DNA of 64,000 nt from JANRLF01 sp033762815 (GTDB lineage: Bacteria; Bacteroidota; Bacteroidia; Chitinophagales; CAIOSU01). This document shows, in pieces, positions 31,926-41,040 of the stretch. The stretch spans positions 186,001-250,000 of the forward strand of contig JANRLF010000004.1 in NCBI GenBank assembly GCA_033762815.1. The letters are read 5' to 3'. The number at the start of each line of letters is the position of its first letter. Position 1 is the first letter of the stretch. Below the pieces are notes generated by a model. That model was not told where the DNA came from. It was given only the letters and a program-made list of their open reading frames with translations, and did not search any database. Both the position numbers and the translations under genes were made by a program.

Positions 31926-34109
31926 TTAATTAAGTGCCTCAATTTTAGTAGATAAGTTGCTTCTATCCGTCCTTTCGTTCTCAAAGATGGATGGTGTAAT
32001 TGTGTATACTTTCCCGATTTTGATCTCAGGATTTTTTAATAGTTCATTCCTAAGTTCCTGGTTCTTATAAAATTCCTTACTCATAATAATGCTCTGACGA
32101 TACACTTTACTTATCGTTTTGCAGAAGCCAAGTGTATAATCTTCACCAAACACTGATGTTGGGGCGTCTGTAATTAGCGTATATAGCTCTCCAGAATTCC
32201 CCTTAGCAGAAATAATAGCCATGATAGCTGACAATTTTACAAGTATAAGATTACTAGTATTTAAACCTAGCAAAGGATTACCATTACTGTCAATAATTTC
32301 AGGCATATAGTTCCCGTTGGGCAGTTTTCTCAACTTAATCTTACCTCTTGTTGATTTATTTCCCGTAGTCATTGCTTGGTAATGGACATTAGCTTCCTGC
32401 TCCAACTGCGCTATCAGGTTATTAAATACTCTTTCACGTGTAGATTTTGAAATAGCTTCAAAGTCTTTGGTCACATCTCGTTTTTCTACAAGCCAGTTAG
32501 GCAATTCACCGGTTACTAAATCCTTAAATTGATCATTGACTCCTTTTAAGAGGCCCTCGTTATGTTCTATTTCCTGGGTTACACGATTAAGATCATCCTT
32601 AAAGTCTTTCGCTTTCTGATTTTGTATAGAGTATTCGTTCAAAATATTCTCTGCTTGTTCGCTGGTAAGTAACGTGTCCGCAAGTAACTTTTGAATATCT
32701 GATTCAACGACTTCAATCTCCCTATTTGCTTCTCTTACTTTACCAAGCAATTCATTACGTCTCTGCAAAATTTCGTTGATATCGTCATCTATATCAGCAA
32801 TGCGATTGCTTAATGACAACCCGTTCTGATATAAACGCTTCAGGTCATCTGAAAAATCCTGCGATGGTGTCACTGTATCCTTTGTGCCTTTCTTTTTATC
32901 CTTGGGACGGTCCAGTAATTCCTTAATTTTCAGCCATGCTTCGGTATCCTTTCTTGCCTCTCGGTCACAAACGAGACAACGCTCTTTTTCGAGCATCCAT
33001 TCCACATAATTAGGTTCCGGGACATTTATGGGTAATCTTGTTTGGAGATTAGAGGAAACTTCTTCCTCAATCTCGCGTTTAACCTTCTCTTCTGCTTCAA
33101 GTACTAACTTCCTCTTTTCGTAATCGGAGAACTTTTTAGCATATTGCTTTTGCAATTCCTCAGTACCCTTCAATACCCATTTATTGCGGAACATTTTCCG
33201 ATGAAAACCTACCTGTTCCGTCTTGAGTGACTGGTTGAGCGATGCCAGTTGGTTTAACAATCCTCTTTTACGCTCTTGCAGCACACTAACTTTTTGTGCA
33301 TCTGCCTGCTTGTTAAGCAGTTCTTCGCAATGCGCTTCCGCCCTTGATAAATTATCGTTTATTTCCTGCTGTTCTGTTTTTCCGTTTTGTATTTTCCTTT
33401 CAAGCTCAGATTTACGAGTTTCAAGTTGAGCACTCTTGACAGAATCTTTACTCAATCTCTTTACTTCTCGGTCATATTCAGTGTTTGCAGTTTTTGCTGC
33501 GGATTTAGCAATTTCAATCATTGCATCGTAGCGAGCTATATTGGACAATACATTCACGGCTCTGGTAAGTGTATCTTGCTTATTAAAATCTATGATTGAT
33601 TCTACCTGCTCACCCTGAAACCACAAATAATCCTTTATCTGCGAAGGAAGTATGCTGTTTAAAATACTTCTCTTTTTATCCTCATCTGTTACCATGCGGG
33701 CATTCAGATAGGATAGCTCCTTTTCCATTATCGTGAATTCGCCATCGTTATCTTCCAGAATATTGCCTGATTCTTTAGAAACGGAATAACGTCGCTCAAG
33801 AATGTACATGCTATCTCGCTCCACATTATGAAAGGTGATCTTTACAGATGCTGTAACCTTGCCACTATCTGCAGGCGCTTTAGCTTTGTCGGAAATCAAT
33901 TTTGATTTGACAATTTTCGTCGACAGGAATTCCTTCTTTTCAGGCACAAATACCTGATCATACATCACCCAGTAAAATGCATCGTATAACTTGGATTTAC
34001 CGTAACCATTATCGCCGATAACGACGTTAATACCTTCGGAAAACTCTATGCAATTATCTTTTCCTGCATAACACATAAAATTGTCCAGTTCAATTTTCTT
34101 AATAATCAT
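31926..34109 (-). CDS. dndD: DndD-like SMC/Rad50-type ATPase
   Basis: 727 residues. N-terminal ABC/SMC ATPase half with Walker A GDNGYGKSKLYDAF (~32-45), two long coiled-coil arms, a zinc-hook-like Cys pair (ERCLVCDREA, ~378-386) at the arm tip, and the C-terminal half with Walker B LYTLITDAPTSVF (~645) before a final ATPase lobe. This is the DndD layout in phosphorothioation systems, where DndD provides ATP-driven DNA structure changes for the sulphur insertion complex. Rad50/RecN-like proteins share the fold, so the Dnd reading rests on the neighbouring cysteine desulfurase and DndC-like genes. Start 34109 follows the 72-aa gene by 2 bases. Confidence 0.78.
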   Translation of the reverse strand: MIIKKIELDNFMCYAGKDNCIEFSEGINVVIGDNGYGKSKLYDAFYWVMYDQVFVPEKKEFLSTKIVKSKLISDKAKAPADSGKVTASVKITFHNVERDSMYILERRYSVSKESGNILEDNDGEFTIMEKELSYLNARMVTDEDKKRSILNSILPSQIKDYLWFQGEQVESIIDFNKQDTLTRAVNVLSNIARYDAMIEIAKSAAKTANTEYDREVKRLSKDSVKSAQLETRKSELERKIQNGKTEQQEINDNLSRAEAHCEELLNKQADAQKVSVLQERKRGLLNQLASLNQSLKTEQVGFHRKMFRNKWVLKGTEELQKQYAKKFSDYEKRKLVLEAEEKVKREIEEEVSSNLQTRLPINVPEPNYVEWMLEKERCLVCDREARKDTEAWLKIKELLDRPKDKKKGTKDTVTPSQDFSDDLKRLYQNGLSLSNRIADIDDDINEILQRRNELLGKVREANREIEVVESDIQKLLADTLLTSEQAENILNEYSIQNQKAKDFKDDLNRVTQEIEHNEGLLKGVNDQFKDLVTGELPNWLVEKRDVTKDFEAISKSTRERVFNNLIAQLEQEANVHYQAMTTGNKSTRGKIKLRKLPNGNYMPEIIDSNGNPLLGLNTSNLILVKLSAIMAIISAKGNSGELYTLITDAPTSVFGEDYTLGFCKTISKVYRQSIIMSKEFYKNQELRNELLKNPEIKIGKVYTITPSIFENERTDRSNLSTKIEALN

Positions 34110-34111
34110 AA

Positions 34112-34330
34112 TCAGCTTTCTTTATTAAGGCTTTGGTTAATCTTTCGGGTAATTACGGATTCACTATCGCCAGCAATACTCCCGCTAACTGCAATCTTAA
34201 TCACCTCCAGAAGCTTGCTGTTAGTGGCTTGATGGAATTTCAATTCTCTAACTTTGTCTACAGTAAGGTATCCCTTTTCGATTAAAAGCGGGTCTTCCAG
34301 ATACGTTTTATAAAATTCATCTTTTGTCAT
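34112..34330 (-). CDS. 72-residue hypothetical protein
   Basis: Short, charged, helical protein MTKDEFYKTYLEDPLLIEKG with no known motif. The start overlaps the helicase stop by 4 bases, and the stop lies 2 bases before DndD-like, so it is firmly inside the operon. Its size matches DndE-like or regulatory accessory subunits, but the sequence does not show a DndE core. Good candidate for a small specificity or assembly factor. Confidence 0.6.
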   Translation of the reverse strand: MTKDEFYKTYLEDPLLIEKGYLTVDKVRELKFHQATNSKLLEVIKIAVSGSIAGDSESVITRKINQSLNKES

Positions 34331-36561
34331 ATAGTAGCAAGTTCAGTTTGGATGGTATAAATGTTTAGATTGTAATAGTCGCAAACATTCTGGAATATAT
34401 CCTCTGTAAAAAAAGGGTTTTTGGACAGCGATGCAAAATACATCACACGTTCAAGCTCTTTGCGCACTAGTCCTTTTTCGAGGTTAAACGTGTCGGCACC
34501 TTCGCCCGCAGTATTATAATCAGGAATAACCACAAGGTCATGAATTACCGCGTTGGTCTTATCATGATGTTTCCTTAAAATTCGACCTCTCCTTTGAATA
34601 AATTGCCTAGGATTACCTGTGCTGCTGCAAAAGATAGCCGTTTCTGCCCGGGGAATGTCAACACCTTCATCTAAGCACTTCATTGACGCTATCACATCAA
34701 TGTCGCCTTTCTGGAATTGGGTAAGTATCTCATCTCTATCTTCCATACCGCTGATAAACTGGTTCACCAAGATAGAATCGTCTATTTTGGCAATTTCTCG
34801 TGTATATTGATTTATGAGTCGGACATTGTCCATAACAGACTCGTCCCCACTTTCAAGAATTTCAAAGGTTTCTCCTTCCGGCACATAAACAAACGTATAC
34901 TTTATGTTTCCTTTTTCCTCAAACTGTTTTCGTAGTATATCAATGGTAGCAGGTAATTTATTGGCCGCTTTATGAATAATGCGCTTGCGCTTTAGCAACA
35001 ATCGTTCGATTATTCCTTGCTTTTCGGCATCCGCCTGACCATAGCTATACATCTTTACCAATTGATTGCTGATGTCCTTATACTCCTCCATTTCGTTCTC
35101 GGTAAGCCTGATAATGTGCGGATAGTAATAGTACTGGCATAATACCCTGTCTCGGATAGCCTTTTCCATAGGGAAGGAAAACGTGTAAGGTTCCTTATCC
35201 GAAAAGAAATCTTCCATACCAGCGGTACCTTCCAAATCATAAATACGTTTAGGGGTTGCCGACAAGCCGATCCTTTTCTGCAACCGGAACCCGATCAGTT
35301 TTTGTGCTACCGTAGGGGAGGCAAGGTTATGCCCCTCGTCCGCAATAAAAAGGGTGTCTTCCGGTAAATATTGCACCAAACTCTGAAATTTGTCTTTAAC
35401 AAAAGAAGCATACGTACAGATAATGATGAAGGAAACTGGAATTCGCTTCGCTGTAGAGACCAACGTGGTAACGGTATTTTGCCAGTCAATTTTTGAAGAT
35501 ATTTTATAAACCTCCTGAAAATTTAAAGCTCTTACTTCTTTCTCCCATTGCTCGACCAGAGTAATGGTCGGCACTAGGATTAAAGCATGGTAGATTTTAC
35601 TTTCACTCTCGTGGTATTCATTTAACAGGCAATTCAAAGAGGTGATGGTTTTGCCGGTTCCAGTTGCCATCGCGAATATTCCTCTACGATTATTTTTCAA
35701 CCAATTTTCGTACGCCTCCACTTGGTAGTCCCTAGCCCCTTGAGCGCCGGGGAAACGTGGACTTCTCTTAATCTGGTCAATGTCATTATGTAGCTTGACG
35801 ATGGTTTGTTTCAATCTACCATTTGAGATGAGACTCGCTTTCTTCTTGATCAGTTCTTCTTCCTGAACTATCAGTTCATCTAGGCTTTTATTACCGAATT
35901 TGTCTCTGATGGCTACTTCTATATTTTCAGCGGCCAGATATTCCACATCTGTATCCTTTTCTAAAAAATAATCGTCGATAATTTTCAACTGCTTTTTGAT
36001 TAGTTTATTGGATCGACCGTTTTCCCAACTTAAGAATGCCTCTAATTCTTCAAGGTTTTCTGATAGTCCGAATAAGGTAAAATTGCAGGATGCCTTATAC
36101 CCAACTTGGTTTTCACCATCACTAAATACCCCAGACTTATAGTGAGCAATACCTTTGCTGTGCTTGGGCTTTATAATCTTTATCTCAATTCTTTTTGAAG
36201 CTATCAAGTAAGCGAGACATTCGAAGAAGTGAGTGTCGTACTCATCCAATATCTTTCCAAGTGACATAATATCTGATAAGTCAAAAACTTTGTTAGCACC
36301 TTCACGGCTAAGTCCCTTCTGAACTACAGCTTTATCTTTTTCAGATAGTAGATGGTTGATTACCATTCTCATTTTGCCGCCCTTGCTAATGAAGGTCGCA
36401 AAACCCACAGACAAAAGATTTATAGCCGCTGAGCTGAAATATCCGAGAAGTAAGTGAAACTCAGAACTATTTGCCAAACCTTCCAAATAAAACTGCAACG
36501 GCTCATCTTCTGTCCCGGTTTTATAATCTCTATCTAATGACCAGTCACAATCCTTAAGCAT
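34327..36561 (-). CDS. PLD-domain / SF2 helicase restriction-like protein
   Basis: 744 residues. The N-terminal ~180 residues look like a PLD-type nuclease domain: HLLLGYFSSAAINLLSVG near 35 and a single HxK-type motif KGIAHYKSGVFSDGENQVGY around 137-156. The rest is an SF2 helicase: Walker A FAMATGTGKT (~295-304), DEGHN (~413), LSATPKR, and QRRGRILR (~663). This matches the type III-like or 'Dnd restriction enzyme' helicases in phosphorothioation islands. It would translocate and cut unmodified DNA. Overlaps the cysteine desulfurase by 8 bases. Confidence 0.78.
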   Translation of the reverse strand: MLKDCDWSLDRDYKTGTEDEPLQFYLEGLANSSEFHLLLGYFSSAAINLLSVGFATFISKGGKMRMVINHLLSEKDKAVVQKGLSREGANKVFDLSDIMSLGKILDEYDTHFFECLAYLIASKRIEIKIIKPKHSKGIAHYKSGVFSDGENQVGYKASCNFTLFGLSENLEELEAFLSWENGRSNKLIKKQLKIIDDYFLEKDTDVEYLAAENIEVAIRDKFGNKSLDELIVQEEELIKKKASLISNGRLKQTIVKLHNDIDQIKRSPRFPGAQGARDYQVEAYENWLKNNRRGIFAMATGTGKTITSLNCLLNEYHESESKIYHALILVPTITLVEQWEKEVRALNFQEVYKISSKIDWQNTVTTLVSTAKRIPVSFIIICTYASFVKDKFQSLVQYLPEDTLFIADEGHNLASPTVAQKLIGFRLQKRIGLSATPKRIYDLEGTAGMEDFFSDKEPYTFSFPMEKAIRDRVLCQYYYYPHIIRLTENEMEEYKDISNQLVKMYSYGQADAEKQGIIERLLLKRKRIIHKAANKLPATIDILRKQFEEKGNIKYTFVYVPEGETFEILESGDESVMDNVRLINQYTREIAKIDDSILVNQFISGMEDRDEILTQFQKGDIDVIASMKCLDEGVDIPRAETAIFCSSTGNPRQFIQRRGRILRKHHDKTNAVIHDLVVIPDYNTAGEGADTFNLEKGLVRKELERVMYFASLSKNPFFTEDIFQNVCDYYNLNIYTIQTELATI

Positions 36562-37702
36562 AAATCACATTCGTTTGTGTTAATTGCGAGAGCTTATCTA
36601 TTACACGCGTTACTTCCTGCTCCGTATTAAATTTCCCCAATGAAAATCGGATGGAGGCAAACGCATCGTCAGCGTTTAATCTCATAGCCATAAGCACATG
36701 AGAGGGTTCTTCTACGGCAGATGTGCAGGCAGAGCCATTAGAAACGGCTACATCCTTCATTCTTCCCATTAATACGTTTGCCTCGTTCCCTTTAAAACAT
36801 ATATTGGTTACGTTATAAATCCTGCGCTCAAGATTACCGTTTACCGACGTTCCGGGAATGTGTAACAAGCCACGTTCTAGTTGATCGCGCAATACACCTA
36901 TACGTTGGGCATTTTCCAACATTTCTTCTTTGGCGATCTGGCAGGCTGCTCCGAGAGCAATAATACCGGGCACATTCAAAGTACCGCTCCGCAGCCCTTT
37001 TTCGTGACCACCTCCGTGTATATAGGCGGGAATCTTGACACCGCTTTTCACGTACAACGCGCCGATACCTTTGGGACCGTGTATTTTATGTGCGCTAAGA
37101 CATAGAAAATCAACATTAAGCTCTTGAACGTCTATATCGATCTTACCTGCGGCTTGAGTAGCGTCGGTAAAAAAAAGTGCATTAGTTTCACGAATTAAGG
37201 CTGCAATTTCCTCTATAGGCTGTATGACCCCTGTTTCATTGTTTACCTGCATGACACAAACAAGAATTGTATCTGAACGCAATGCCGCTTTTAACTGTTC
37301 TATTTGAATTACGCCTTTGCTGTCTACTCCCAAATAGGTAATCTCAAAGCCTTGAGTTTCCAGGTGGCTACATGTGTCTAAAACTGCCCGATGTTCAGTA
37401 GCCACCGTTATAATGTGTTTGCCTTTATCAACATTTAATGCCGCAATGCCTTTCAGCGCCATATTAATGGACTCGGTAGCACCGCTGGTAAAGATGATCT
37501 CATTACCTTCCGCACCGATTAAATCAGCGACTTGACTTCTTGCCTGCTCCACCGCCTTATTCACTTTCATTCCAACATGAGAATGACTATGGGCATTTGC
37601 ATAGGTATCTAAGAAAAAAGGAGCCATTGCGTCAAACACACGTTTATCTACTTGGGTGGTAGCGTTGTTGTCAAAGTATATGAAATTATTATCACTGTTC
37701 AT
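36554..37702 (-). CDS. dndA: Cysteine desulfurase (DndA/IscS type)
   Basis: 382 residues, PLP-dependent enzyme supplying persulfide sulphur. Visible: YFDNNATTQVD near 9-19, the PLP-lysine motif SAHKIHGPKGIGAL (Lys ~205), and the active Cys loop SNGSACTSAVEEP (Cys ~324). This is the IscS/NifS length and layout. With DndC-like, DndD-like and a restriction helicase alongside, it is most simply DndA. An IscS function for Fe-S clusters cannot be excluded from sequence alone. Confidence 0.88.
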   Translation of the reverse strand: MNSDNNFIYFDNNATTQVDKRVFDAMAPFFLDTYANAHSHSHVGMKVNKAVEQARSQVADLIGAEGNEIIFTSGATESINMALKGIAALNVDKGKHIITVATEHRAVLDTCSHLETQGFEITYLGVDSKGVIQIEQLKAALRSDTILVCVMQVNNETGVIQPIEEIAALIRETNALFFTDATQAAGKIDIDVQELNVDFLCLSAHKIHGPKGIGALYVKSGVKIPAYIHGGGHEKGLRSGTLNVPGIIALGAACQIAKEEMLENAQRIGVLRDQLERGLLHIPGTSVNGNLERRIYNVTNICFKGNEANVLMGRMKDVAVSNGSACTSAVEEPSHVLMAMRLNADDAFASIRFSLGKFNTEQEVTRVIDKLSQLTQTNVIYA

Positions 37703-37711
37703 AGCCTAGCG

Positions 37712-38167
37712 TTAGAAAATTCCATAATTGGCTTGAAACAGATGAACAATATTAGATGCCACCTTTTTTACTTCCGAATTTGATGTTCTTCGCGGAAATC
37801 GATCATGCCAGGATACTATGTCATAACTTGGTGTTAACCTTCCTCTGAGTAACTGAAGTTCTTTCTGAACAAGATACTCAACAGACTCTCTATAAGAACT
37901 TTCTTCGCTTGTATAAAGTCGCTTTTGGGGAAGGGGGAAACTCAATAATATCATATCTTGTATTTTCTCGACTCCGATGCCCGCCTGTTGTAAAAATCTT
38001 TTCCTAAACGTGCCTTTAGCACTAAAATGCCCATGTGCCCTGCCAATTGGACCGGATGAATTGTTGGTCATACCTATATATATGACGGCATGTGTTTTTG
38101 ATAGCCATATATAGATATATGCTGTGTCAATTCCATTATGAACGTTATAGACGTTTGTTTGAATCAT
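37712..38167 (-). CDS. GIY-YIG-type nuclease domain protein in the phosphorothioation-like operon
   Basis: 151 residues with a GIY-YIG signature: TAYIYIWLSKTHAVIYIGMT (~15-34) followed by PIGRAHGHFS with the conserved Arg. The C-terminal part ends SNIVHLFQANYGIF and is presumably DNA-binding. It lies 9 bases upstream of the cysteine desulfurase and overlaps the GHKL gene by 4 bases. GIY-YIG domains usually act in restriction; here it may be the restriction effector. Unusual member for Dnd-like islands. Confidence 0.7.
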   Translation of the reverse strand: MIQTNVYNVHNGIDTAYIYIWLSKTHAVIYIGMTNNSSGPIGRAHGHFSAKGTFRKRFLQQAGIGVEKIQDMILLSFPLPQKRLYTSEESSYRESVEYLVQKELQLLRGRLTPSYDIVSWHDRFPRRTSNSEVKKVASNIVHLFQANYGIF

Positions 38168-39921
38168 GCGTCCCGGTCAGTATTATAATTTGGAGGTAGT
38201 TCATTTTCAAGTTTTCGAACCATATGAGCGAGAAACTCAGAGGTGATTCGTCTAAAGTCCCAAAGAACTCTCTTGATTTCTTCATAGTCAAAATCAGTTA
38301 TGTTCTTATATGCATAATATTCGGAATCTGCTAATTGCAACATCAAAAGATCAAAGGTGATTTGCAAATCCTGATTCGTTGCGTTATTCTCATAGATGTA
38401 AAGTGCAAATCGGTGAAGCTTATTTATTCTGACACAATTTCCCAAATCAGTATCATAATATGGTTCCCAAAGTAAATTGTCCGTTACAGAGCTTACTCTA
38501 AAAATCTTGGATAGTTGCGGATTAATTTCACCTTTGACCGCTTCTTCCTTTTCTTCCGTTGATATGTCTTCGATGTCACCCACCTCTTCACCTTTGTCCT
38601 CCCTCATCATTTTCACAATAAGCCTGACTTTTGCTGCCATATCATTGGTGATAAGCTCCAATCTTTTCTCTGCCTCTTCTTCTGTAGGAAGCGTGTCCCC
38701 AGGAAGAATTTCTATTTGCTCGTATTCACTGAGTAATTTATTGGCAATCTCATTAGGGTCTTTGTTTATGATTTCTCTACGAATTCTCCCCGCATTAAGC
38801 CATGCACTTTTACTTTTATTTCTCGCTTCTCGTGTAACATCGCTAATAACTTTCCATGCCTCTTCTGATAACGTTAACGTCGATTTCTTTACATCAATAT
38901 TAAAAAAGTCATCAGCTTCATTATTGATTGAAATCCTGCCTCGAAAAGCATAAAAATCTTGATCGTATGGGATAATACCATTTAGATGGGATGCCCAGGA
39001 AATTAGTCGATTATTTCTATAAACGTAAAATCCATAGTTACCAGATTCTATCAAATATTTTTTCCTAATCTCGGCGTCTTTTGCCTCCCCTAGATGCTTT
39101 ATGCGAAAAATAGGAGGGTATGGCAGTTGGGTTATTTCAAGTTCAGCAGTAATCCCAAGCTCATTGTCCAAAGTGATTTCTTTCTTTTTCTCAATCCATT
39201 TAACTTCGGTACCGTCCCATGAATTTTCATCTAAATTGCCATTCTCATTTGCTTCATTAATGAATAAGGGGTCTATGGCGTTTACTTGATTATCTGCAAT
39301 GAAAATTTTCACACCCTTTTGCTGAATAAAAAAATAATAAATGACCCCTGCTTTAGTATTCAGTTCCTCGATTGTATTTCTTACACTTGGATGGTTGTTT
39401 TTTCGAATGGCTCCAATTCTTACTATAGTTCCCTTTCCTTGCTCAAGATATTTGTTGATGATTTGCTGATCCAGGTTATCAACTTCTTTTTCCTCCGCCG
39501 AGTATATTTTTGTATACATAACCGTGGGCAATGACACTTGAAATTTTGCAAATCCGCTACCATCAGAACTGATGATTTCTAAAATGTCACCTTGCGAAAA
39601 GGCAGCAGATTTCAAGCCCAATCCAAATTTAGATAGCGAATGTTGTTCATAGTCTTCATCCGAAGAGCCAAGCTTTAGGGCTTCGATAATTTGCTCGCGG
39701 CTCATTCCAACGCCATTATCTACTATTAAATACTCTTTAACATTGTTTTTCTTAGTATCTGAAAAGTCCTTGCGATCCTTTACAATCAACAGATGAACCA
39801 ATTCCGCGTTAGCCCTAATAGAATTGTCGATAATATCGCATATAGCTGACGAAGTTGTATAGCCAATACGGCTTAATCCATAAAGAAGTCGTCCAGCGTC
39901 AATTTCTAAGTTAACTGCCAT
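38164..39921 (-). CDS. GHKL (HSP90-like/MORC-type) ATPase
   Basis: 585 residues. Clear GHKL ATPase in the first ~180: N-box SSAICDIIDNSIRANAE (~24-40), G1 VDNGVGMSREQ (~67-77), G2 SLSKFGLGLKSAAFS (~95-109). The middle is a transducer-like domain and the C-terminal third is charged and helical. MORC-like GHKL ATPases dimerise on ATP and clamp DNA; defence systems use them for DNA sensing. It follows the DndC-like gene by 12 bases and overlaps the GIY-YIG gene (ATGA type). Confidence 0.75.
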   Translation of the reverse strand: MAVNLEIDAGRLLYGLSRIGYTTSSAICDIIDNSIRANAELVHLLIVKDRKDFSDTKKNNVKEYLIVDNGVGMSREQIIEALKLGSSDEDYEQHSLSKFGLGLKSAAFSQGDILEIISSDGSGFAKFQVSLPTVMYTKIYSAEEKEVDNLDQQIINKYLEQGKGTIVRIGAIRKNNHPSVRNTIEELNTKAGVIYYFFIQQKGVKIFIADNQVNAIDPLFINEANENGNLDENSWDGTEVKWIEKKKEITLDNELGITAELEITQLPYPPIFRIKHLGEAKDAEIRKKYLIESGNYGFYVYRNNRLISWASHLNGIIPYDQDFYAFRGRISINNEADDFFNIDVKKSTLTLSEEAWKVISDVTREARNKSKSAWLNAGRIRREIINKDPNEIANKLLSEYEQIEILPGDTLPTEEEAEKRLELITNDMAAKVRLIVKMMREDKGEEVGDIEDISTEEKEEAVKGEINPQLSKIFRVSSVTDNLLWEPYYDTDLGNCVRINKLHRFALYIYENNATNQDLQITFDLLMLQLADSEYYAYKNITDFDYEEIKRVLWDFRRITSEFLAHMVRKLENELPPNYNTDRDA

Positions 39922-39933
39922 TATATTTACGTT

Positions 39934-41040
39934 TTATATAAAACAACTTGCACAACCAACACCTTCTGCCTCTCCTAAAATATCTATAAGATACGGCGAT
40001 TGTGTTTGGGCACTAGCTTTCTCCATCTTTCTTTGATACTCTGATTTGATCTTTCCCATTCTGTTGGGCTCAATTAATTCCTGCAAGCTTTCCCCCTGAC
40101 ACCAGGTATAACCATCTTTTTCATACTCTATTGCCTTTTTATATAGGTCCGGGTGTTGTTCATAAAGCCATACCCATTCAATTTTCTGCTGAAAAAAACA
40201 GAAGTAACAGCCTGACCGGCTTCTTGCGTATTGTCCGGTTTTGCCATTAATATCAAAGTCGACCTTGTTGTAGTATGCCGGAACTCCTACACCGCTTTCC
40301 TGCAAAATCCGGAATATATCGTCTCTTACCAGCACATCTTCATTGTCGAGCAGCGGAAATGAGGCTTCAGTAGCCAATGGATAATCTGTGGTTTTCAAAA
40401 AAGCAAAAACCAGTTGATTGAAACCTTTTACATCAGTATCAAGCAACGCATTCAGCTTTTGCGTCTGTGTAAAAGATGGCTCTATCTTTTTTGCCAGCAC
40501 CTGGATAGCCTTGTCTTGGAATTTTCCGAAGTCTATATTTTGTGAAAAAGACCGGATCAACTCTATATGCTGATTGGACAGTACTTTGGCAATTACATCC
40601 TCACTCCAGATATTTTTCCTAAATGGGAAAATAGACTGGATATTCTTTTTAGTAGATATATAGCCTTCCCGGTCTTCATCACCTCGAATGCCTACATACG
40701 AGACTACCGGATCAGTTCCAACATACTTCTCGAAAGGCTCTAGCTTTAGTTTCTTGGTACACCAACGTGAATTAGACGAAGGCAGAAATCCGCCGTACAT
40801 TTTTAAAAAATGGTCAAAAGGTGCTTCAGAACTATTTTCAGCAGCCTGTAACAGTTTTATCTGAATGCCGAGGTAAACTTCCAAATTTTTTATAAGCTGA
40901 TAGGTCTCATCTAACTCCTTACCTGTGTCACAGGAATAGAACTCAATATCTAAAGAGGGATATTTTGTCTTCACATATATTGCCAATGCGGCACTATCCT
41001 TTCCCCCTGAGATTCCTAATACATGTCTTACCTTGCTCAT
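39934..41040 (-). CDS. dndC: DndC-like PAPS reductase-family protein
   Basis: 368 residues with the adenine nucleotide alpha-hydrolase P-loop LGISGGKDSAALA (8-20), NSRWCTKKLK (~88-97) and a C-terminal Fe-S-type Cys set: SGCYFCFFQQ (~274-283) and GVGCASCF at the end. This is the DndC pattern: ATP pyrophosphatase/sulfotransferase with cluster ligands. It would use sulphur from the cysteine desulfurase to make the backbone phosphorothioate, or a related sulphur modification. Overlaps the large ATPase gene by 4 bases. Confidence 0.8.
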   Translation of the reverse strand: MSKVRHVLGISGGKDSAALAIYVKTKYPSLDIEFYSCDTGKELDETYQLIKNLEVYLGIQIKLLQAAENSSEAPFDHFLKMYGGFLPSSNSRWCTKKLKLEPFEKYVGTDPVVSYVGIRGDEDREGYISTKKNIQSIFPFRKNIWSEDVIAKVLSNQHIELIRSFSQNIDFGKFQDKAIQVLAKKIEPSFTQTQKLNALLDTDVKGFNQLVFAFLKTTDYPLATEASFPLLDNEDVLVRDDIFRILQESGVGVPAYYNKVDFDINGKTGQYARSRSGCYFCFFQQKIEWVWLYEQHPDLYKKAIEYEKDGYTWCQGESLQELIEPNRMGKIKSEYQRKMEKASAQTQSPYLIDILGEAEGVGCASCFI

